Positions 1 through 7,758 are shown, numbered from the stretch's first letter. The stretch: DNA of 10,717 nucleotides from an uncultured Bacteroidales bacterium (GCA_946415795.1 CAMKTW010000032.1:1-10717); one strand, 5' to 3'. The notes: generated from the letters alone by a model not told the origin. Numbers and translations: made by a program.

Positions 1-3000
1 TGACTTTCGCCGAACTTGAAAGCGCCTATTACGATCAGGCCAGGGGACTGATTGACGGCGGGGCAGATTTGATTCTGATAGAGACCGTTTTCGACACCCT
101 GAATGCCAAAGCCGCCATTTTTGCCGTTGACAGACTTGCCCGGAAAACCGGGCGAAACATAGACGTGATGATATCCGTGACGGTGTCGCAAAAGGCTGGC
201 AGGACCCTGTCGGGTCAGTCACTGGAGGCCTTCTGGACGTCTGTGCGGCACGCACGCCCGATAAGCGTCGGCATAAACTGCTCGTTCGGAGCACTCGAGA
301 TGCTGCCCCACCTGGAGCGGCTGGCGGCAGTGGCCGACACGTATATAAGCGTCCACCCCAACGCCGGCCTTCCCAACATTTCCGGCGGCTACGATGAAAC
401 GCCCGAGAGTTTTGCCGCGGAGATGAAACCGTTTATGGAGCGGGGCCTTGTGAATATAGTAGGAGGATGCTGCGGCACAACTCCCGATTTCATAGCCGCC
501 CTGGTACCTTTGGCAGCCTCATATTCTCCGCGCCCTCTCCCGCCGCACGATACTACCACCACGGTCAGCGGTCTTGAAGAACTCCGGATTGTACCCGAGG
601 CCAACTTCATCAATATCGGCGAACGCTGCAACGTCGCCGGCAGCGCCAAGTTTGCAAGGCTGATACGTGAAGGCAATTATTCAGAAGCGATCGATGTCGC
701 CCGCGCCCAGGTAGCTTCAGGCGCCCAGATAATAGACGTGTGTATGGACGACGGCCTTATCGACGGCCCGGTTGCTATGCGCACCTTTATGAATATGGCT
801 GCCGGCGAGATTGATATCGCCCGGCTCCCCTTTATGATAGACTCATCTTCACTCGATACCCTTGTAGCCGGACTGGAGTGCTGCCAGGGCAAGGCCATAG
901 TGAACTCCATTTCTTTGAAAGAGGGGCCTGAAGAGTTCCTGCGCAGAGCCTCCCTTATACGCTCTTACGGAGCTGCGGCAGTGGTTATGCTCTTTGACGA
1001 GCAGGGGCAGGCCACCAGCTACGACCGCAAGGTCTCGGTTGCGTCCCGCGCATATAAGTTATTAACCGATAGCGGTTTTGAGCCGCAGGACATCATCTTT
1101 GACCCTAACGTCCTCTCGGTTGCAACCGGCATCCCGGAGCACGACCGCTTTGCGCTCGATTTCATAGAAGCGGTGCGCTGGATAAAGGGCAACCTTCCCG
1201 GAGCCAAGGTATCGGGCGGCGTCAGCAATCTGTCGTTCGCATTCCGCGGAAACAATACCGTTCGCGAAGCTATGCACGCGGCATTCCTGTTTCACGCCCG
1301 CCGCGCCGGGATGGATATGGGCATCGTCAACGCCCAGATGCTCAAGGTTTACAGTGATATCGAGCCGGAACTGCTGGAGCGCATTGAGGATGTGCTCCTT
1401 TGCCGCCGGGACGACGCATCAGAACGACTGGTAGAATATGCTGCAGCGATCAAAGCCGCCGGAGATAAATCGTCCGGCCCTTCTGGCGAGGACCAGGGAA
1501 AAGCTAACGGCTGGCGCAACGCAGCAGTTTCTGAAAGAATCACATACGCGATGCTCCACGGCATCACGGAGTTCATTGCGGACGATGTCCTGGAGGCGTA
1601 TCGCCAGACAGACAGCCCCATCGGGGTTATCAACAAAATAATGATGCCTGCAATGGAGCGTGTCGGCGTACTGTTCGGTGACGGCAAGATGTTCCTCCCG
1701 CAGGTCGTCAAGACCGCCACCGTAATGAAGCAGGGCGTCGCCGCCCTGGAGCCGTATATCACAGCCGGTAACGAAAGCGCCTCTATAGATAACAATCGCC
1801 AGCAGGCGATAGCGCAACGCTCACAGGCCGGATTGCAGAATAGCCAGCGTGAAGCGGCGGGGTTTGGGGCGGCGCCCCGCATTATCGTTGCAACCGTAAA
1901 AGGTGATATTCACGACATAGGTAAAAACATAGTGTCTGTAGTGATGGCCTGCAACGGCTGCGAAATAATTGACCTGGGTGTGATGGTAGAGCCGGCAGCG
2001 ATTATCGAGGCCGTACGGAAACATCACGCCGATTTTGTCTGCCTGAGCGGACTGATAACTCCGTCTCTGGCAGAGATGGTCAATGCGTGCCGGCAGCTCA
2101 GGCAGGCAGGCATCACAATACCGGTGATAGTTGGCGGCGCGACCACCAGCCCGATGCATACCGCTGTCAAAATCGCCCCCGAATACGACGGCCTGGTGAT
2201 ACACTCCACTGACGCCAGCCGCAATACACAGATTATTAATAGCTTGCAAAGCCCTACAGCCCGCGTGTTCGCCGCCGGCATCCTGGCAGAGCAGAAACGC
2301 CTGCGCGAGCTGTACGCAGCCTCCCAGGACCGCCGCCCGCTGGTCAGTTACGGGCAACGCCTTAAGGAAGCCCTTGCCGCCCGTGGCACCAACAGCACTG
2401 AAAATCAACCTGTTACTGATATCCGCTTGCGTAAAAGTGCACAAGCGACTCGTGGTAAAGCCTTGACAGACAGCACCATTGCTGCCACGGGAGAGGTGAA
2501 AGTCTTCCACCACTACGACTTTGACAGCGTGGTACGGCACATCGACTGGGATATGTTCTGCGCGGAGTGGGGCGTGAGACAGGAGAGTGAGAAGGAGCAG
2601 CTGATTGCAGATGCCCGCATAATGCTGGAGACGCTAAAAAGAGGGGATATCATTGACCTGCAGGGCGTTGTAGCGCGATTCCCGGTAAGTGTCGAAGGCG
2701 ACGACATAGTGCTGACCACCCGCCAGGCGCCCGGCCACGACGGCAGCGATGAACTGATTCGCCTGCCGATGCTCCGCAACCAGACTTCCGGCGAACAGAA
2801 CATCTCTGTCTCCGACTACGCTGCGGCCGCCCGGGAGATAACCCTGTTTGCAATAACGGCCGGAGCCGGCCTGGCCCCATTCACTCGACAGCTGCGCGAT
2901 AAAGGCGACGAGTATGGCGCATTTATGGCCAAGGTGCTTGCCGACCGCCTTGCAGAGGCGCTGGCCTCAGAAGTAGTCCCCGCCCGCGAAGGGGAGCGCC

Positions 3001-3263
3001 ACGCCTTTGGCTACCCCTCCTGTCCCGACCACTCGCTCAAGAAAGAGGCATTTGAACTGCTCAACATAGATAAAGACTGCGACATGCGCCTCACCTCCAG
3101 CTATATGATAGACCCGGCAGAATCCATTTGCGGCATGGTGATTCCTGGCGCCAGATATTTTGCCGTAGGCCGGATAGGACAAGACCAGATAGAGGACTAC
3201 TCCCTCCGCCGGAATATGCCAGAAGAGACCATCAAGACACTCATACCCAGAAATATACAATGA
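1..3263 (+). CDS. metH: Cobalamin-dependent methionine synthase, 5'-truncated
   Basis: Transfers the methyl group of methyl-tetrahydrofolate via cobalamin to homocysteine, giving methionine, in the cytoplasm. The reading frame (codons from base 3) is open to the window's left edge. Against E. coli MetH, recalled at about 1227 residues, roughly 150 N-terminal residues are missing; the TTG at 69 is not a true start. Domains in order: end of the homocysteine domain with the zinc cysteines (NC at 279-281, GGCCGT with Cys codons at 468-473); pterin domain from about 590 (GERCNVAG); cobalamin cap about 1530-1763; cobalamin Rossmann domain from 1881 with DIHDIG (axial His codon 1911-1913), LSGLITPS and GGATTS; reactivation domain about 2490-3260 with HIDW, GYPSCPDH and YFAVGRI. 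Two interdomain linkers are long and one reactivation segment is short (see findings). The stop overlaps the metF start. Family assignment is very sure. Confidence 0.97.
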   Translation, partial: TFAELESAYYDQARGLIDGGADLILIETVFDTLNAKAAIFAVDRLARKTGRNIDVMISVTVSQKAGRTLSGQSLEAFWTSVRHARPISVGINCSFGALEMLPHLERLAAVADTYISVHPNAGLPNISGGYDETPESFAAEMKPFMERGLVNIVGGCCGTTPDFIAALVPLAASYSPRPLPPHDTTTTVSGLEELRIVPEANFINIGERCNVAGSAKFARLIREGNYSEAIDVARAQVASGAQIIDVCMDDGLIDGPVAMRTFMNMAAGEIDIARLPFMIDSSSLDTLVAGLECCQGKAIVNSISLKEGPEEFLRRASLIRSYGAAAVVMLFDEQGQATSYDRKVSVASRAYKLLTDSGFEPQDIIFDPNVLSVATGIPEHDRFALDFIEAVRWIKGNLPGAKVSGGVSNLSFAFRGNNTVREAMHAAFLFHARRAGMDMGIVNAQMLKVYSDIEPELLERIEDVLLCRRDDASERLVEYAAAIKAAGDKSSGPSGEDQGKANGWRNAAVSERITYAMLHGITEFIADDVLEAYRQTDSPIGVINKIMMPAMERVGVLFGDGKMFLPQVVKTATVMKQGVAALEPYITAGNESASIDNNRQQAIAQRSQAGLQNSQREAAGFGAAPRIIVATVKGDIHDIGKNIVSVVMACNGCEIIDLGVMVEPAAIIEAVRKHHADFVCLSGLITPSLAEMVNACRQLRQAGITIPVIVGGATTSPMHTAVKIAPEYDGLVIHSTDASRNTQIINSLQSPTARVFAAGILAEQKRLRELYAASQDRRPLVSYGQRLKEALAARGTNSTENQPVTDIRLRKSAQATRGKALTDSTIAATGEVKVFHHYDFDSVVRHIDWDMFCAEWGVRQESEKEQLIADARIMLETLKRGDIIDLQGVVARFPVSVEGDDIVLTTRQAPGHDGSDELIRLPMLRNQTSGEQNISVSDYAAAAREITLFAITAGAGLAPFTRQLRDKGDEYGAFMAKVLADRLAEALASEVVPAREGERHAFGYPSCPDHSLKKEAFELLNIDKDCDMRLTSSYMIDPAESICGMVIPGARYFAVGRIGQDQIEDYSLRRNMPEETIKTLIPRNIQ

Positions 3264-4231
3264 AAGTTCCCCAGATAATTGCCGAGGCATCAGCAGCCGG
3301 AAAAACCCGCTTTGCGTTTGAGATTCTCCCTCCGATCAAAGGAGACGGCATTGAACCGATATTCCGCAGCATAGACGAGCTGCTGGAGTTTGACCCGGCT
3401 TACATCAACATCACCTGCCACCGGGAAACACTCAGGCAGAGTGTGCGCAGCGACGGAAGCGCCGAATATCACCTTGAGCGCCGGCGACCAGGCACAGTGG
3501 GCATCGCAGCCGCCATTGAACGCAAGTACGGCATCCCTGCGGTACCTCATCTAATCTGTGCTGGAGAATCCAAGTATTCCCTTGAGGACCAGCTGATTGA
3601 TATGGACTTTCTGGGTCTGGAAAACCTGCTTGTGCTGCGCGGGGACAAGTTGCCCACAGAGGTATCTTTCCGCCCTGTCGCCGACGGCTACTCCTATGCA
3701 TCCGACCTTGTGCGCCAGGTGATGGCGATGAACAAGGGCACACTCACGAGCCACGACGCCCCCGCCGCCCACAAAACCGCTTTTGCTGTGGGTGTAGCCG
3801 GATACCCGGAAACGCACGCCGAGGCCACAAGCGCAGATGACGACATAAAGCACCTCAAGGAAAAAGTCGATGCCGGCGCAGAGTACATCATCACGCAGCT
3901 GTTCTACGACAACGGCCGTTTCTTCGATTTTGTGGACAAATGCCTCTCTGCTGGCATCTCTGTACCGGTCATCCCCGGCATCAAACCGCTTACGACCTTC
4001 AGGCAGCTGACTTTGCTCCCCAAGACATTCGGCTGCAATATCCCCAGGGAATTGGAAGAGAAGGTCCGCGCACATACCGACGACCCGGAAGCGGTGCGCC
4101 GCATCGGTACAGAATGGTGCCTGACCCAGTGCCTGGAACTTGTAGCGGCCAAAGTCCCGGTGCTGCACTTTTTCCCCAACGGCCACCCGGCCGATATATC
4201 CCCGGTCGCCAAAGTGCTGTTCAAAGATTAA
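3260..4231 (+). CDS. metF: 5,10-methylenetetrahydrofolate reductase
   Basis: FAD enzyme that reduces methylene-tetrahydrofolate to methyl-tetrahydrofolate, the methyl donor for MetH immediately upstream. The product is 323 residues, close to the usual bacterial length of about 300. Family marks run through the chain: FEILPP with the catalytic Glu at residue 21, LRGD (Asp129, flavin-binding region), YASDL near 146-150, GYPETHAEA near 181-189 and KVDAGAEYIITQLFYD near 202-217 with the substrate-binding Gln at 213. The ATG at 3260 shares an ATGA overlap with the metH stop, which indicates translational coupling. A start at 3128 in the same frame would add residues unlike MetF and lie inside the metH reactivation domain, so it is rejected. 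Expression probably depends on the metH promoter, which lies outside the window. Confidence 0.97.
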   Translation: MKVPQIIAEASAAGKTRFAFEILPPIKGDGIEPIFRSIDELLEFDPAYINITCHRETLRQSVRSDGSAEYHLERRRPGTVGIAAAIERKYGIPAVPHLICAGESKYSLEDQLIDMDFLGLENLLVLRGDKLPTEVSFRPVADGYSYASDLVRQVMAMNKGTLTSHDAPAAHKTAFAVGVAGYPETHAEATSADDDIKHLKEKVDAGAEYIITQLFYDNGRFFDFVDKCLSAGISVPVIPGIKPLTTFRQLTLLPKTFGCNIPRELEEKVRAHTDDPEAVRRIGTEWCLTQCLELVAAKVPVLHFFPNGHPADISPVAKVLFKD

Positions 4232-4248
4232 TTCCACATTCTCCATAT

Positions 4249-5397
4249 ATGGAAAGGCTTAAAAACGTTGACAAACTTGCAGGCTATCTGATAATGCTTG
4301 GAATTATCGCCATCACCGCCCTGCTGTGCTGGTACTTCAGGAGCGTGCTGATATATATCATCCTGGCATTCGTTGTCTCTCTCCTGAGCCAGCCGCTGAT
4401 GCGGCTGATGCGCAAACTCCGCATCAAGGGGAAAAGCGCCCCTGACTGGCTGATGACAATACTTTCCATCACTATTGTCCTGGCCGTTCTCATCCTTGCT
4501 GTCACCCAGATAATCCCGGTTATCTCCAGCATAATCAAAGAAGCATCTGTCTTACACGAGATAAAGCACCTGGACGGGAACATTCCCCAGGCAGTCAACG
4601 GCTGGATTGTGGGGCTCTTTCCCGGCCTGGGAGAGGATTACGACGCTATCAGCGTGATCCTGGATTATCTGAAAGGGGCCACCTCCGGTATCTCCATCAC
4701 CGGCGTCCTGGGTTCTGTGGCTTCCGTAGCGGTGAATATGGCAATCGGCATCTTTTCCGTGGTGTTCATCTCTTTCTTCTTTGTCAAGGATGAAAAACTG
4801 TTCTCAAAGATTGTCGGAGCCCTTGTCCCTGACAAGATAGAGGCCTCTGTGACAGAAGCCATAGCAGATATAGAGCACCTTCTTTCACGTTATTTTGTGG
4901 GGCTGTTACTGGAGATGCTTGCCGTAGCACTCATCGACTTTTTGGGATTGTGGATCATTGCCCGCGTCGGCGCCACCTACGCCCTTGGCATCGCCTTCAT
5001 CGCCGGCATCCTCAACATCATTCCATATGTAGGCCCCATCATCGGCGAGGTGCTGGGAGCGGTGCTCTGTATGGTGCTCAAGTACGGAGCCGGCACCGGC
5101 CTGGACGTGGGCATCTGGGTGTTCGGCCTGATTGTGCTGGCCATTATGCTGGGCGCGCAGCTCATCGACAACTTTGTATTGCAGCCCGTTATCTATTCCA
5201 CCAGCATACAGGCGACCCCGCTGGAGATTTTCATTGTAATGCTTATGGCTGGGCACATAGGCGGCATCGTCGGAATGCTGGCCGCCATACCGGCCTATAC
5301 TGTCATCCGTACGGTCGCCGGCAGATTCTTCTATAACAAAAAAGTGGTCCGGCGGCTGATGCCGGAATTGGAGAAGGGGGTAAGCCTGCGGCAATAA
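4249..5397 (+). CDS. AI-2E family transporter (TqsA/PerM-like)
   Basis: Integral inner-membrane protein of 382 residues from the AI-2E/UPF0118 family. Hydrophobic segments lie near residues 12-29, 33-50, 69-92, 150-178, 213-240, 245-275, 286-305 and 323-355, with a polar stretch between 93 and 149. The signature region is present: NIIPYVGPIIGE near 256-267 and a QLIDNFVLQPVIYS segment near 304-317, followed by a small-residue helix (AGHIGGIVGMLAAIPAY). The ATG at 4249 is 17 bases after the metF stop with no terminator between, so it probably shares the metHF transcript. Family members have been linked to AI-2 release and to sodium or proton antiport, so the cargo cannot be read from sequence. 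No Shine-Dalgarno-like site is evident. The start codon sits in a CCATATATGG palindrome, probably by chance. Confidence 0.9.
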   Translation: MERLKNVDKLAGYLIMLGIIAITALLCWYFRSVLIYIILAFVVSLLSQPLMRLMRKLRIKGKSAPDWLMTILSITIVLAVLILAVTQIIPVISSIIKEASVLHEIKHLDGNIPQAVNGWIVGLFPGLGEDYDAISVILDYLKGATSGISITGVLGSVASVAVNMAIGIFSVVFISFFFVKDEKLFSKIVGALVPDKIEASVTEAIADIEHLLSRYFVGLLLEMLAVALIDFLGLWIIARVGATYALGIAFIAGILNIIPYVGPIIGEVLGAVLCMVLKYGAGTGLDVGIWVFGLIVLAIMLGAQLIDNFVLQPVIYSTSIQATPLEIFIVMLMAGHIGGIVGMLAAIPAYTVIRTVAGRFFYNKKVVRRLMPELEKGVSLRQ

Positions 5398-5422
5398 AGG
5401 GTCAGGCTCCTCTTTCTGCCGT

Positions 5423-5953
5423 TCAGATATACCCTCTGACGGCATCCCATAGCACGATGCCGACAGATACCGACACATTGAGCGAATGCTTTGTCCCTTG
5501 CTGGGGTATCTCCAGCGCCATATCGCAGAGGTCCATCACATCTTGGCCCACACCGAACACCTCGTTTCCAAACACAAAGGCATAGCGGCGGTCCGCTGCA
5601 GGTTCAAACTTATTCAGCATTACTGAATTCTCCGCCTGCTCCACCCCCACTATCGTCCACCCCTCCTCCTTCAGGGCGCGCACGGCATCCACGGTATTGT
5701 CGTAATGCTCCCACGATACGCTGAATTCTGCCCCAAGCGCCGTCTTGTGAATCTCCTGCGACGGCGGAACGGCGCAAATACCGCACAAGACGACCTTTTC
5801 AATGCGGAACGCATCTGCACTGCGGAAAGCGCTGCCGACATTGTGACCGCTGCGGACATTGTCCAAAACCACTGCAACCGGGTGTTTTTGTGCAGATTTG
5901 TACTCTTCCACACTAATCCGGCCCAATTCTTCGTTGTATAATTTGCGAAACAT
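5423..5953 (-). CDS. SpoU/TrmH-family RNA 2'-O-methyltransferase
   Basis: SAM-dependent 2'-O-methyltransferase with a C-terminal trefoil-knot fold, 176 residues. The three SpoU motifs are visible: motif 1 NVRSGHNVGSAFRSADAF (Asn32, catalytic-type Arg44), motif 2 FVFGNEVFGV (126-135) and motif 3 IPQQGTKHSLNVSVSVGI (149-166). There is no N-terminal L7Ae-like extension, so it resembles TrmH/TrmL more than RlmB; whether tRNA Gm18, the wobble base or rRNA is the target cannot be decided here. The ATG at 5953 gives MFRKLYNEEL, a plausible N-terminus. An in-frame start at 6067 would run through the glyA start and the predicted promoter, so it is rejected. The gene converges on the AI-2E gene with 25 bases between the stops and diverges from glyA. 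Confidence 0.93.
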   Translation of the reverse strand: MFRKLYNEELGRISVEEYKSAQKHPVAVVLDNVRSGHNVGSAFRSADAFRIEKVVLCGICAVPPSQEIHKTALGAEFSVSWEHYDNTVDAVRALKEEGWTIVGVEQAENSVMLNKFEPAADRRYAFVFGNEVFGVGQDVMDLCDMALEIPQQGTKHSLNVSVSVGIVLWDAVRGYI

Positions 5954-5964
5954 TACTAATTTTG
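5933..5964 (+). promoter_or_regulatory. Predicted glyA promoter (Bacteroidota type)
   Basis: The -7 element TAATTTTG (5957-5964) fits TANNTTTG. A GTTG -33 element (5933-5936) lies 20 bases upstream, the usual spacing. Initiation near 5970 would give a glyA leader of about 70 bases. The element spans the first codons of the divergent methyltransferase gene (start 5953). Confidence 0.55.
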
Positions 5965-5995
5965 ACCGTTTTTGCGTCCTACTCCAATTCGGACA

Positions 5996-6028
5996 CAAAT
6001 ATACAATAAATTGCCCTGAGGGCGCAGA
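5996..6028 (-). promoter_or_regulatory. Predicted promoter of the TrmH-family gene
   Basis: On the minus strand, TATATTTG (5996-6003) is an exact TANNTTTG match about 43 bases before the ATG at 5953. A TCTG (6025-6028), three of four bases matching TTTG, sits 21 bases upstream. Initiation would fall near 5990, so the site lies inside the presumed glyA leader and faces the glyA promoter. Confidence 0.45.
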
Positions 6029-6042
6029 GTTATAACACATAT

Positions 6043-7323
6043 ATGAAACAGGATCTTCAGATCTCAAGCCTTATCAAGAAGGAGTTTGAACGTCAGAGCG
6101 AAGGGATCGAGCTCATCGCATCGGAAAACTTTGTATCAAGCCAGGTGCTTGAAGCACTCGGCAGCGTACTCACCAATAAATACGCAGAGGGCTACCCTGC
6201 AGCCCGCTACTATGGCGGATGCGAGGTTGTGGACCAGGTAGAGCAACTGGCCATCGACCGTCTCTGCAAACTGTTTGACGCCGAATATGCAAATGTGCAG
6301 CCCCACTCCGGCGCACAGGCAAACATGGCGGTGATGATGACCTGCCTCAAGCCGGGCGACACCTTTATGGGGCTGGATCTGGCTCACGGCGGACACCTTA
6401 CCCACGGCTCCCCGGTAAATGTCTCCGGCATCCTTTATAATGCTGTTTCATACCATATTAACGAAGAGACAGGCTATATAGATTACGATGAGATGGAGCG
6501 CGTCGCACGCGAGAATCGCCCCAAACTGATTATCGGCGGTGCAAGTGCATACTCCCGCGAATGGGACTGGGAGCGGATGCGCGCCCTGGCCGACGAGGTT
6601 GGCGCCCTGCTATGGGTGGATATGGCTCATCCCGCCGGGCTGATTGCAGCCGGGTTGTTGAAGAATCCCGTGAAATACGCCCACATCGTAACCACCACGA
6701 CTCACAAGACGCTCCGCGGACCGCGCGGCGGCGCCATCCTGATAGGCAAGGACTTTGAGAACCCCTGGGGCGTCACCACACCCAAGGGCGTTGTCAAGAC
6801 AATGGGTCAGATGATTAATTCCAGCGTATTCCCGGGCGTACAGGGCGGCCCTCTGGAGCATTGCATAGCAGCCAAGGCGGTGTCTTTCTACGAGGCGCTG
6901 CAGCCGGAATTCGCAGATTATCAGAAGCAGGTTGCATCCAATGCCCAGACAATGGCAAAAGAGTTTATCTCAAAGGGTTATAAGATTATCTCCGGCGGTA
7001 CCGACAATCACCTTATGCTCATTGACTTGCGCAGCAAGTTCCCCGATCTTACCGGCAAACAGGCAGAGAAGGCCCTCGGCCTGGCCGCCATAACTGTAAA
7101 CAAGAATATGGTGCCGTTTGACAGCCGCTCTCCTTTCCAGACCTCCGGCATCAGGGTCGGCACCCCCGCCATCACCTCACGCGGCCTGTCAGACAAGGAT
7201 ATGATCTGGATCGTGGATATGATAGACCAGGTTCTCAGCAAGCCGGAGGACGAGGGCGTAATTGCAAACATCCGTCACAAAGTGACTCAGGCGATGTCCG
7301 GTATGCCTCTAAATAAATGGTAG
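6043..7323 (+). CDS. glyA: Serine hydroxymethyltransferase
   Basis: PLP enzyme that converts serine and tetrahydrofolate to glycine and 5,10-methylene-tetrahydrofolate, the substrate of MetF encoded upstream. The product is 426 residues. Family motifs: SEGIELIASENF near the N-terminus, NKYAEGYPAARYYGG (45-59), HSGAQAN (88-94), DLAHGGHLTHG (112-122), the cofactor-contacting Asp193 in WVDMAHPAGL, and the Schiff-base lysine Lys222 in TTTTHKTLRGPRGG. FENPWGVTTPKG after the PLP lysine (238-249) fits the form I recall from Bacteroidota, somewhat longer here than in the E. coli enzyme. The ATG at 6043 gives a normal N-terminus (MKQDLQISSLIKKE). There is no Shine-Dalgarno site just upstream, as is common in this phylum. 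It has its own predicted promoter and is followed by a separate rpsO promoter. Confidence 0.98.
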   Translation: MKQDLQISSLIKKEFERQSEGIELIASENFVSSQVLEALGSVLTNKYAEGYPAARYYGGCEVVDQVEQLAIDRLCKLFDAEYANVQPHSGAQANMAVMMTCLKPGDTFMGLDLAHGGHLTHGSPVNVSGILYNAVSYHINEETGYIDYDEMERVARENRPKLIIGGASAYSREWDWERMRALADEVGALLWVDMAHPAGLIAAGLLKNPVKYAHIVTTTTHKTLRGPRGGAILIGKDFENPWGVTTPKGVVKTMGQMINSSVFPGVQGGPLEHCIAAKAVSFYEALQPEFADYQKQVASNAQTMAKEFISKGYKIISGGTDNHLMLIDLRSKFPDLTGKQAEKALGLAAITVNKNMVPFDSRSPFQTSGIRVGTPAITSRGLSDKDMIWIVDMIDQVLSKPEDEGVIANIRHKVTQAMSGMPLNKW

Positions 7324-7329
7324 AAAGTA

Positions 7330-7360
7330 CTTGCGAGTAAGCAAAATAATATTACCTTTG
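7330..7360 (+). promoter_or_regulatory. Predicted rpsO(-pnp) promoter (Bacteroidota type)
   Basis: TACCTTTG (7353-7360) is a textbook TANNTTTG -7 element, and CTTG (7330-7333) lies 19 bases upstream. It sits in the 72-base glyA-rpsO gap. Initiation near 7367 leaves a leader of only about 30 A+T-rich bases before the rpsO ATG, too short for an elaborate S15-binding leader structure. Confidence 0.7.
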
Positions 7361-7395
7361 CACGCTCAAAATCATTAACCCAAATTTTTTGCATT

Positions 7396-7671
7396 ATGTC
7401 AGAGTATTTATCAGCAGACAAAAAGCAAGAGATTTTCGCAAAATACGGGAAGTCTAATGTTGACACCGGCTCTGCAGAGAGTCAAGTTGCTTTATTTTCC
7501 TACCGTATCGCACACCTCACCGAGCATCTGAAACAGAACAAGAAGGATCACAACACTCAGCGTGCACTCCTTCGCCTGGTGGGCAAGAGACGTCAGACCC
7601 TCGACTATTTGAAAGAGGTTGACATCGAAAGATACAGAAGTATTATCAAGGAGCTCGGTCTCCGTCGATAA
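7396..7671 (+). CDS. rpsO: 30S ribosomal protein S15
   Basis: Primary 16S rRNA-binding protein of the small-subunit platform. The product is 91 residues, against about 89 in E. coli. The family signature is clear: SAESQVALFSYRIAHLTEHLK near 27-47, HNTQRALLRLVGKRRQTLDYL near 52-72, and the ending YRSIIKELGLRR. The ATG at 7396 fits the usual N-terminus and is preceded by an A/T-rich stretch rather than a Shine-Dalgarno site. It is followed after 87 bases by pnp, a gene order shared with many bacteria, and is driven by the predicted promoter at 7330-7360. Confidence 0.98.
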   Translation: MSEYLSADKKQEIFAKYGKSNVDTGSAESQVALFSYRIAHLTEHLKQNKKDHNTQRALLRLVGKRRQTLDYLKEVDIERYRSIIKELGLRR

Positions 7672-7698
7672 TATTCGCGATACACAGGGATTAATTAT

Positions 7699-7736
7699 GG
7701 GCTGCTGCGGGGTCGAACCAAGGCAGCCCTTGTTTT
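7699..7736 (+). terminator. rpsO-pnp intergenic hairpin with T-rich tail
   Basis: A 7-bp stem GGGCTGC (7699-7705) with GCAGCCC (7723-7729) encloses 17 bases in which GGT and ACC can form a small inner stem. TTGTTTT follows directly. This looks like an intrinsic terminator or attenuator. No TANNTTTG promoter is visible between it and pnp, so pnp probably depends on read-through or on processing at this structure, as in the E. coli rpsO-pnp operon. Confidence 0.6.
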
Positions 7737-7758
7737 AGGAAGAACCTATTAATAAAAT

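Noticed and set aside
1821..2540. Open frame of 239 codons on the minus strand opposite metH
   Set aside because: It covers the cobalamin domain of metH in antisense and has no family resemblance.
4243..4252. CCATATATGG palindrome over the AI-2E gene start
   Set aside because: A 10-bp A/T-rich palindrome inside an operon with no promoter beside it is probably chance.
5418..5443. Hairpin at the convergent end of the AI-2E and TrmH-family genes (9 bp with one bulged base, 7-base loop)
   Set aside because: It overlaps the methyltransferase stop codon and no T-run follows on either strand, so I do not call it a terminator, though it could slow RNA decay.
6013..6023. GCCCTGAGGGC inverted repeat in the glyA leader as a riboswitch or operator
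   Set aside because: Arms are only 5 bp around one base, and there is no larger structure resembling a THF, glycine or SAM riboswitch.
5954..6067. Longer N-terminus for the TrmH-family gene, starting at 6067
   Set aside because: The extra 38 residues do not look like the family, would overlap the glyA start, and would place the coding region over its own predicted promoter.
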